Shown here piece by piece: positions 57,736-64,000 of a DNA stretch of 64,000 bases. The position numbers and the translations under genes are program-made. Position 1 is the first letter of the stretch, and every line of letters starts with the position of its first letter. The notes under the pieces are model-generated. The model saw only the letters and a program-made list of their open reading frames with translations. It had not been told where the DNA came from and made no database searches. The DNA comes from Microbacterium psychrotolerans (GTDB lineage: Bacteria > Actinomycetota > Actinomycetes > Actinomycetales > Microbacteriaceae), in the NCBI RefSeq assembly GCF_031085295.1, contig NZ_JAVFWO010000001.1:892400-956399 (forward strand). The letters run 5' to 3'.

Positions 57736-59796
57736 TCAGAAGCTCGTGACGAGATCGCCGAGGACGGCTTCGAGCTTGGACGGGTCGGTCGCGTCGTAGT
57801 AGTGCGCGCCGGTCGCGCTGGAGATCGACTGCAGGGTCGCCACGTCGGCATCGGCTCCGTAGGCGAGCGTGAAGATCAGCACCGGTGTCGCGTGGTGCAT
57901 GTCCTTGAGGTTCGCCAGCATCTGGTCGGCGCCGATGGTCGGGGCGTTGGGCGTGTCGTTCTCACCGTCGCTGAGCAGCACGATCGCGTTGATGTGGTCG
58001 CTCGTCCAGGAGGCCGCCTGCTGTGCGGCGAACGTGTCGACCGCCTGGTACAGGGGCGTGTCGCCCATCGAGCTGAGTCCGCCCAGGGCGCCGAGGAACC
58101 CGTCGCGGGACGTTCCGATGTCGGCGACCGGCGAGACCAGGCCCGGCAGCATCGCACCGTCCGGCCCTTGCGCGAACGCGGCGAGGCCGACGTCGTCGCC
58201 GGTGGTGAAGTGCCCGAGCGCCGCCTCGATGGCCTTGCGAGCCTGAGCGAGCTTCGTGTCGCCCGCGGGGATGGGCTCGTCCATCGATCCCGAGACGTCG
58301 AGCAGGAACAGCACGTTCGCGCGCTTGCGCACCTCGGGGAACGACGCCTGCACGGCCGTCACGACGTCGGCGGCGGGGAACGCCAGCGTGCCGCGCTGCG
58401 CGGCCTCCAGCTGGCCGACCTTCTCGACGCTCTCGTCGAGCGCGCGGTTGAGGTCGCGGTAGCCGGCGGCGCGTACGGCCGACTGGCCCTGCGCGGTGTG
58501 CGTGAAGCGGATGAAGTCGGCAGCGGCCTCCGCCTCGACCGGATCGATCCATTCGCCGGTGAGACGCATCACCGGGTTGTCGGCGGAGTAGTAGCCGTCG
58601 GCCGGGTAGATCGGCACGAGCTGCTCCGACGGCGGCTCGCCCTGCGTCCGGGTGATGCCGTCACGGCTGGTGATGCCGCGGTTGTAGTCCCACACCGACT
58701 TCTCGTCGACGATGACCGCCGAGAGGAAGTCGGCGGTGGAACCGGAGGCCTCGGCCTGGCGCGCGTGCCACAGGAAGTGCTCGGGGGTGGCCATGTAGTG
58801 GCTGGTGGCCGTCTCGTTCTGGTGCACCTCGGCCTGCACGGCGGGATCCTGCACCTGAGCGGCGGTGAGCTCGGCCAGCGACCCTGCGGCCGTGCCGTAC
58901 GAGGCGTACATCGCGGCCTCGCCCGAGGTGGCCATCAGCGGGCTGGTCTTGCCGAGCTTGAATGCTCCCCATTCGGGATGGCCGAGACCGCTCCACAGGT
59001 CGGGGTCGCCGGCGGCCTCGAAGATGGCGCTCCACGTCGGGGCCTCGGCATCCCATCCGATGGTCTCGGCCAGGTTCTCGGGCATGGCGATCACGACGTC
59101 CGAGATGGCGACGCTGGTGCCTTCGGCGCGCAGGTTGGTGGCGCCCTGCGACTGGGCGACATCCACCCATGTCGACGAATCCGGCAGCCACACGGTGGGC
59201 TTCTGGTCGCCGGGCAGGCTCGGGAACCCGGTGGCCACCGCCGCGGCGGCCACGCCCGACTTGTCCTTCGTGGTCGTCACCGTCACGCACGAGCCCGCGA
59301 CATTGCGGGGCTGGCTGTTGTAGGCGGCGGCGAGGCCCTCCACCATCTCGGCGTTCTCGAACGATGACAGCACGCTCACGGTCGCGCACGGCTGAGCGCC
59401 CGCGGTCGCGGCAGGCTCATCCTGCGGGAACTCGATCGGCTCGACGACGGCGGGTGCCGCCGGCGCGGGGTCCTCCGCCGCAGGCTCGGCGTCGGCGAGG
59501 TTCGAGACGATCGCGTACGACACGGTGCTGATCGAACCGACCAGCACGACGATGCCGACGACGGTGGTCCACATCAGCATCTGGCGGCGGCGCTTGCGGC
59601 GGCGCTCACGGCGCTGCTCGATCGCCGACGGCGCCGTCGGCTGGGACGGCTTCGTCGCCGAGGGGGCTGCGGAGAAGGCGGGACTGGAAGCGGTGGGCGA
59701 CGCTGCCGGAAGGGCGGCGGTCGTCGGTTGGGAGGACTGGCCACGGCGGGGTCCGGGCGCGTCCTCGTCGCCGCGCGTGCGATCGCGCATGGGCAT
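57736..59796 (-). CDS. Membrane-anchored solute-binding domain fused to a von Willebrand factor A domain
   Basis: A 686-residue protein. A Pro/Ala/Ser-rich cytoplasmic head ends in a basic stretch and one transmembrane helix (about 74-97). The outside part begins with a substrate-binding-protein type II-like domain (about 135-450) and ends with a vWA domain whose MIDAS is D500-x-S502-x-S504 (DVSGSMDEP). Such fusions are found in actinobacteria but their role is not established; metal-dependent binding of a ligand or surface partner is likely. An ATG at 59790 is an equally good start. It is convergent with the MarR-like gene. Confidence 0.82.
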   Translation of the reverse strand: MPMRDRTRGDEDAPGPRRGQSSQPTTAALPAASPTASSPAFSAAPSATKPSQPTAPSAIEQRRERRRKRRRQMLMWTTVVGIVVLVGSISTVSYAIVSNLADAEPAAEDPAPAAPAVVEPIEFPQDEPAATAGAQPCATVSVLSSFENAEMVEGLAAAYNSQPRNVAGSCVTVTTTKDKSGVAAAAVATGFPSLPGDQKPTVWLPDSSTWVDVAQSQGATNLRAEGTSVAISDVVIAMPENLAETIGWDAEAPTWSAIFEAAGDPDLWSGLGHPEWGAFKLGKTSPLMATSGEAAMYASYGTAAGSLAELTAAQVQDPAVQAEVHQNETATSHYMATPEHFLWHARQAEASGSTADFLSAVIVDEKSVWDYNRGITSRDGITRTQGEPPSEQLVPIYPADGYYSADNPVMRLTGEWIDPVEAEAAADFIRFTHTAQGQSAVRAAGYRDLNRALDESVEKVGQLEAAQRGTLAFPAADVVTAVQASFPEVRKRANVLFLLDVSGSMDEPIPAGDTKLAQARKAIEAALGHFTTGDDVGLAAFAQGPDGAMLPGLVSPVADIGTSRDGFLGALGGLSSMGDTPLYQAVDTFAAQQAASWTSDHINAIVLLSDGENDTPNAPTIGADQMLANLKDMHHATPVLIFTLAYGADADVATLQSISSATGAHYYDATDPSKLEAVLGDLVTSF

Positions 59797-59910
59797 CCTC
59801 GAGGTCGATGCGGCCGTGAGGCCGGGCGGGGGGTCACCGGCCGGGTAGTCCGGTAAGGCTTGAGCCTAACCCGCTCGCGGTTGCGAGGCGAGGGTGAGGA
59901 CGCCGAGAGA

Positions 59911-60483
59911 TCACCGTGAGGCGGTGTTCAGCATCCCGATCAGCACCGCGGTCCACCACGCCGACTGCGACACGACCGCACTCCACACACACCATGCCTG
60001 CAGCTTCCGCGGGAGCGCCGCGAACCGCACGCCGCTGGGAAGCCGGGCCAGTTCATCGGTCAGTCGCGTCATCCCGACCCCGTTCATCGCGGCGACGAGG
60101 ACGGCGATCATCTTGATCGCCGTGAGCGGCTGGCCGAGATCCGGCTGCAGGAAGGCACCGGTGCCGAGCAGCCCGACGATGCCGAGCCACGCGAGCCCGC
60201 TCACCGTGCGCTCCACGCGGCGGAGGTCGTCCAGCCCGGCGCGGCGCAGCATCCAGAGCAGTCCGCTCATCTCGAGGAGCACCGCGGCGCCGAGCCCGAC
60301 GATCACCGACGCGAGGTGGCCGAAGAGCGCAGGAGCGTGCAGCCACGCGGGGGGAGCGACGGTGGTGCCGATCCACAGCGAGACGAGCATCGCCAGCAGC
60401 ACGCCCCAGTACCCGACCGCGCGGCGATGACGTGCGGCGCGTCGGCGCTCGGCGAGTCGTCGGGGGGTGCGAGGGATCGACAC
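59911..60483 (-). CDS. Four- or five-helix membrane protein, unknown function
   Basis: A 190-residue integral membrane protein with an arginine-rich start (IPRTPRRLAERRRAARHRR) and hydrophobic segments near 25-45, 52-72, 95-115, 118-135 and 165-185. I do not recognise the family; the layout is like small DUF-type or copper-resistance-like membrane proteins, but no metal-binding motif is seen. The GTG at 60483 follows GAGAGG and is preferred to the longer frame. It is a single gene between the vWA and MFS genes. Confidence 0.65.
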   Translation of the reverse strand: MSIPRTPRRLAERRRAARHRRAVGYWGVLLAMLVSLWIGTTVAPPAWLHAPALFGHLASVIVGLGAAVLLEMSGLLWMLRRAGLDDLRRVERTVSGLAWLGIVGLLGTGAFLQPDLGQPLTAIKMIAVLVAAMNGVGMTRLTDELARLPSGVRFAALPRKLQAWCVWSAVVSQSAWWTAVLIGMLNTASR

Positions 60484-60610
60484 GGTGCCTCTCGGGATTC
60501 GGCTGCAGCGCGGGAAAGCGCGACGGCCCCCCAGTCGCACCGGTGAATTCTCACCGAATGCGAGGGTATCCGATGCGGCGGTGGTTCCGATCTGTCGCGG
60601 ATGCGCCGAC

Positions 60611-62113
60611 TCAGCGAGAGCTGCGCGTCGGCGTCGCGGCGATGTCGGCAGGCCTCACCTTCACGGGCAGCAGCAGGAGGAGTCCCGCGAGCAGCACGAT
60701 CACGATCCCGAGGATGCCGTAGTGCGTCGCACCGAACCAGCCGATGAACGCGGCCCACAGCAGCGGCGAGAGGAAGCTCATCACGCGGCCGGTGGTGGCG
60801 TAGAGGCCGAACACCTCGCCCTGCATGCCGGCGGGGGTGACTCGGGCGAGCAGCGATCGGCTCGATGCCTGGGCAGGGCCGACCGCGGCCGACAGCAGGA
60901 TGCCGCCCACCCAGAACACCGGCTTGCCGCCCTCGCGCAGGACGAAGACGAACAGCGCGCTCACGATGAGGATGGTGAGCGCCGTGATGATGACCGCACG
61001 GGCACCGAACCGGTCGTCGAGGCGGCCGGCGATGATCGTCGACACACCGGCGACGAGGTTCAGTGCGATGCCGAACGCGATGACCTCGGTCGCGCTGAAG
61101 CCGAACGACACGGCGGCGAGCACCCCGCCGAAGGCGAAGACGCCCGCCAGGCCGTCGCGGTAGACGGCGCTCGCGATCAGGAACCAGAAAGTCGGCCGGT
61201 GCTCACGGAAGAGGGCCACGATGTCGTGCACGAGCACGACGTAGCCCTCGAAGAAGCCGACGCGGCGTCGGTCGGGACTTGCCGGCGACTCCGGCACGAG
61301 GAAGACGAAGGGGAGTGCGAACAGCACGGTCCAGATCGCGGCGCCGACCGCGATGAGGCGGTACGCCAGCCCGTCCGACACGTCGAGCCCGAACCAGTCG
61401 AAGGTGTTGAGCACCACGACGAGAGCGAGGGCGAGGATGCCGCCGATGTACCCGAGTCCCCAGCCCAGACCGCTGACGCGGCCGATCGTCTTCGGAGTCG
61501 AGACCTGCACCAGCATGGCGTTGTAGTTGACCCCCGCGATCTCGGAGGCGACCGATCCGAGTGCGACGAGGATCGCGCCGAGCCAGAAGAACTGGGGCTC
61601 GGCGTAGACGAAGAAGAGCGCGAACTGCAGCATGGCCAGCACTGCGGTCGCACCGACCACCCAGCGCTTCTTGGTGCCCGCCGCGTCGGCGCGCTGCCCG
61701 AGCACGGGCGCCAGCAGCAGGATCAGGATGCCGGCGGCGAACGTGACCCAGCCGTACCACTCGGCGAGATCCGAGAGGGCGCCGCAGTACTCCGTCGCCG
61801 CGTCGGCGGCGCGCGAGCAGACCATCTCGCCGTCGGCGTTCTGCGCGGCGACGCCGGCGGGGAGGAACGCGTCCGACACCAGGTACAGCGAGACGAAGAC
61901 GAACGTGAGGATGACCGAGTTGAAGGGCTGGGTCGCCCAGTCCCACAGCGCCCAGGCGAACACCCGTCGCCGGGGGACGGGCATGTCGTCCAGCCCGTCG
62001 GTGTTGAGCGCCGCGGTCGACAGGACGTGCTCCGCGGGAGTGCCCGCGCCGGAGGCGCCGGCGGGCTGCGCGGGGGCGCCGGGTTCGTCCGATCCGGGGG
62101 CAGGGGAGCTCAT
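60611..62113 (-). CDS. MFS transporter of the UMF1 / Atg22-like group
   Basis: A 500-residue twelve-helix carrier. After a 48-residue polar N-terminus comes FAWALWDWATQPFNSVILTF, the signature of Atg22/UMF1-type transporters; DRFGARAVIITAL and GPAQASSRSLLARVTPAG are further family segments. Fungal Atg22 exports amino acids from vacuoles; bacterial members have unknown substrates. The ATG at 62113 lacks a strong ribosome site. It is divergent from the DHA2-type carrier across 84 bases. Confidence 0.88.
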   Translation of the reverse strand: MSSPAPGSDEPGAPAQPAGASGAGTPAEHVLSTAALNTDGLDDMPVPRRRVFAWALWDWATQPFNSVILTFVFVSLYLVSDAFLPAGVAAQNADGEMVCSRAADAATEYCGALSDLAEWYGWVTFAAGILILLLAPVLGQRADAAGTKKRWVVGATAVLAMLQFALFFVYAEPQFFWLGAILVALGSVASEIAGVNYNAMLVQVSTPKTIGRVSGLGWGLGYIGGILALALVVVLNTFDWFGLDVSDGLAYRLIAVGAAIWTVLFALPFVFLVPESPASPDRRRVGFFEGYVVLVHDIVALFREHRPTFWFLIASAVYRDGLAGVFAFGGVLAAVSFGFSATEVIAFGIALNLVAGVSTIIAGRLDDRFGARAVIITALTILIVSALFVFVLREGGKPVFWVGGILLSAAVGPAQASSRSLLARVTPAGMQGEVFGLYATTGRVMSFLSPLLWAAFIGWFGATHYGILGIVIVLLAGLLLLLPVKVRPADIAATPTRSSR

Positions 62114-62197
62114 GTCGGCCAAGGTAGGACCCTTCGATGAACGGCTGGTGCGCACTCAACGTAGCGCTGAAGGGGCGGCGGATGGTTGGCTTCGTCC

Positions 62198-63781
62198 ATG
62201 ACTGGGGAAACCCCGCCCGCGCCGGCTTTCAATGGGCGCCTGGCCATCCTTCTCGCCATGGCGATGTTCGTGCTCGTGGTGGACACCTCGATCATGAACG
62301 TCTCGATATCGGCGGTGGTCACCGAACTCGGCACGACCGCCAGCGGCGTGCAGGGCGCGATCGCGCTTGAGGCCCTGGTGTCGGCCGCCTTCATCCTGAT
62401 CGGCGGCAAGACCGGCGACCTCATCGGTCGCAAACTCGCCTACACCCTCGGTCTCCTCGGCTACGCGGTCGGCGCAGTGGCGATGACCTTCGCGCAGAAC
62501 CTCACCACGGTCATCATCTTCTGGGCGGTGATCGGCGGCATCGGCGCATCCCTCCTTCTGCCCTCGATGCAGTCGCTCATCCACGGCAACTTCGCCGGCG
62601 ATCATCAGAAGCGCGTCTACGCGCTCGTGGGCGCATCCGCCGCGATCGCGGCGGCGGTCGGTCCGCTGCTCGGCGGATTCATCACGACGTTCTGGTCGTA
62701 TCGGGTCGCGTTCGCCCTCGAGGCCGTCATCATCGCCGTGGTGCTCCTCGGCCTCGGCCTGGTGAAAGACGTCAAGTACCACGGAGACCGCTCCATCGAC
62801 CTCGTCGGCGCGGGCCTGTCGGTCGTCGGCATGGGCGGCGTCGTTCTCGGCATCCTCGTCTGGCAGGAGGGCGGCGGCTATGTCGGACTGCTCATCGGGC
62901 TCGGCGTCGTCGCGCTCGGCGGGCTCGCGTGGTGGCTCAACGCGCGCAAGAAGCGGGGCAGGCCGGTGCTGCTCGACCCGGCGCTGTTCTCCTCGAAGCC
63001 GTTCCGCACCGGGGTCAGCGGGCAGCTCCTTCAGCAGATTGCGCTCGGCGGCACGATGATCGTGCTGCCGCTCTACCTGCAGATGGTGCTCGAGTACAAC
63101 GCGCTGCAGGCCGGACTGTCGATCGCGCCGCTGTCGCTCAGCATGTTCGCGGTGGCGATCTGGGCGGGACGGCGCGGCAAGGGGCGCCCGGCGAACCTCA
63201 TCCTCATGGGGTTCTCGCTCGCCTTCGTCGGTCTTGTCGCGATCGTTCCCCTCGTCCCGATCGCCGAGTCGGGCTGGTACCTCGCCGTGCCGCTCGTCAT
63301 CGCCGGATCGGGCCTGGGGCTGCTCGTCTCGCAGCTCAACAACTACACGCTCTCGCCGATCTCTGACGAGCGGGTCAGCGAGGCCGCGGGAGTCAACTCC
63401 GCCGCAGGATCGTTCGGGCTCTCCTTCGGCCTCGCGTTCGCCGGCGCCATCATGCTGGCGACCCTCGCCGCGTCTTTCACCGCGCTCGCCGATGCGAGCA
63501 CCGTGCTCACCACGGAGCAGCAGCAGCAGGTCTCCACGGTCCTCGAGGAGGATGCCGAGCTGATGTCGAACACCGGCCTCGAGGAGCTGCTCGCGGACGA
63601 ACCCCCGGCAGCCGCCGACGAGGTCGTCCGCATCAACACCGAGGCGCGCCACATCGCGCTCCAGGTGGCGCTGCTGATCCCCATCCTCGCCGCCCTGCTG
63701 GGCGCGCTGAACGCGCTCCGCATGCGGCGGCTGCCGGATCCGCAGCCGAACGCCGCCGCGGAGGGCACGATGCTCGGATGA
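62198..63781 (+). CDS. MFS drug-efflux transporter, DHA2 (14-helix) type
   Basis: A 527-residue carrier with about fourteen helices. FVLVVDTSIMNVSISAVVTE is helix 1 with the family motif D1, GGKTGDLIGRKLAYTLGLLG is motif A, and GASAAIAAAVGPLLGGFI motif C for antiporters. It probably exports drugs or small organic compounds with protons. The ATG at 62198 starts just after the divergent promoter and has no clear Shine-Dalgarno; a TTG at 62186 is the alternative. A polar helical insert near residues 430-480 (QQQQVSTVLEEDAELM) precedes the last helix. Confidence 0.9.
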   Translation: MTGETPPAPAFNGRLAILLAMAMFVLVVDTSIMNVSISAVVTELGTTASGVQGAIALEALVSAAFILIGGKTGDLIGRKLAYTLGLLGYAVGAVAMTFAQNLTTVIIFWAVIGGIGASLLLPSMQSLIHGNFAGDHQKRVYALVGASAAIAAAVGPLLGGFITTFWSYRVAFALEAVIIAVVLLGLGLVKDVKYHGDRSIDLVGAGLSVVGMGGVVLGILVWQEGGGYVGLLIGLGVVALGGLAWWLNARKKRGRPVLLDPALFSSKPFRTGVSGQLLQQIALGGTMIVLPLYLQMVLEYNALQAGLSIAPLSLSMFAVAIWAGRRGKGRPANLILMGFSLAFVGLVAIVPLVPIAESGWYLAVPLVIAGSGLGLLVSQLNNYTLSPISDERVSEAAGVNSAAGSFGLSFGLAFAGAIMLATLAASFTALADASTVLTTEQQQQVSTVLEEDAELMSNTGLEELLADEPPAAADEVVRINTEARHIALQVALLIPILAALLGALNALRMRRLPDPQPNAAAEGTMLG

Positions 63782-63857
63782 CGCTCGGCGGGCATCCGCT
63801 CGCGCGCTCGATCTCGCGCGCGGGCCGCTCCCAGGCATGACTGCGAGACTTCCCCCC

Positions 63858-64000
63858 ATGGCGCGATCCGTCCCCTCACGAGCCGGCGCGCGCCGCCCTG
63901 CTCCCGCGAAGAAGCGAAGCGCGCCGACCCGCGCGCCGGGCGGCCGACGCCGGTCCGCCGCCGCGCGCAAGCGCGCCGCCGCAGCCCGTGCGCGGCGGCT
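63858..64000 (+). CDS. N-terminus of a very basic protein (partial, unidentified)
   Basis: A frame from ATG 63858 runs off the right edge and encodes about 47 residues rich in Arg, Ala, Pro and Lys (MARSVPSRAGARRPAPAKKR). Such tails open FtsK-type translocases and other DNA- or RNA-associated actinobacterial proteins, but nothing diagnostic is visible, and no ribosome site was seen. Confidence 0.4.
   Translation, partial: MARSVPSRAGARRPAPAKKRSAPTRAPGGRRRSAAARKRAAAARARR

Overview
The window comes from a high-GC Gram-positive actinobacterium, most likely a Microbacterium or close relative in Microbacteriaceae. The evidence is the GC-rich coding, frequent GTG starts and 4-base ATGA/GTGA gene overlaps. 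Further support comes from an APS-type CysH with CysDN, a NirA-type sulfite reductase, an FprA/7Fe-ferredoxin pair, dcd, and a CTTCGACAAGCTCAGG-type repeat that I recall as abundant in these genomes. Everything here is read from the sequence alone; family names come from motif recognition.

Layout. (1) 1-4975: tail of a probable flavin reductase, an NmrA-like NAD(P)-binding protein, a MacB/FtsX-type ABC exporter (permease and ATPase) and a divergent DesK/NarL-type two-component system. (2) 5082-35255: a 30-kb catabolic region. It holds a TetR regulator, acetoacetate-CoA ligase, a cupin, two FAH-family hydrolases, a ribose-type (CUT2) ABC importer, two SDRs, an LLM flavoprotein, two EthD-like proteins, two old-yellow-enzyme relatives and two tandem KstD/fumarate-reductase-like flavoproteins. 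It also holds a signal-less solute-binding-like protein, a type I extradiol dioxygenase with all expected active-site residues, a flavin monooxygenase, a NodD-type LysR regulator, an aldehyde dehydrogenase, an ornithine-cyclodeaminase-like protein, a DapA-like aldolase, a thioesterase and a thiolase. (3) 35588-38032: a headless GntR/UTRA remnant, a tyrosine integrase, a broken tRNA-Gly 5-prime half that looks like an attachment junction, and a truncated glycosyltransferase. (4) 38134-43391: dcd, a membrane protein, a PadR regulator, and an OmpR-type two-component system whose response regulator carries a one-base frameshift, facing a small secreted protein. (5) 43392-55812: a long minus-strand sulfur assimilation block (sulfite reductase, CysH, CysD, CysN, sulfonate-type ABC importer, SUMT, FprA, ferredoxin, thioredoxin-reductase-like protein) plus a sirohydrochlorin chelatase. 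(6) 55977-64000: two divergent MarR-like regulators, each with a His/Gly-rich extension, around a promoter packed with ACATGT boxes; a membrane-anchored solute-binding/vWA fusion; a small membrane protein; two MFS transporters; and the start of a very basic protein.

How the genes work together. In region 2 every operon start except the LysR gene carries a 15-base imperfect palindrome, consensus GATACG-N3-CGTATC, 20-60 bases before the start codon. I count eight sites, one of them before the TetR gene itself. This makes the region look like a single regulon under one repressor. The enzyme set suggests uptake of a ring compound, flavin-dependent ring oxidation or reduction, hydroxylation to a catechol, extradiol cleavage, hydrolysis or aldol cleavage by FAH and DapA-type enzymes, and channelling of acetoacetate or acyl-CoA into acetyl-CoA by AACS and thiolase. 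The substrate is not identifiable from sequence. The monooxygenase, VOC dioxygenase, FAH and NodD-like LysR combination resembles flavonoid (fde-type) modules, but the KstD-like, OYE and EthD pairs go beyond that. The integrase and broken tRNA-Gly at the right edge suggest the region is, or sits inside, an integrated island.
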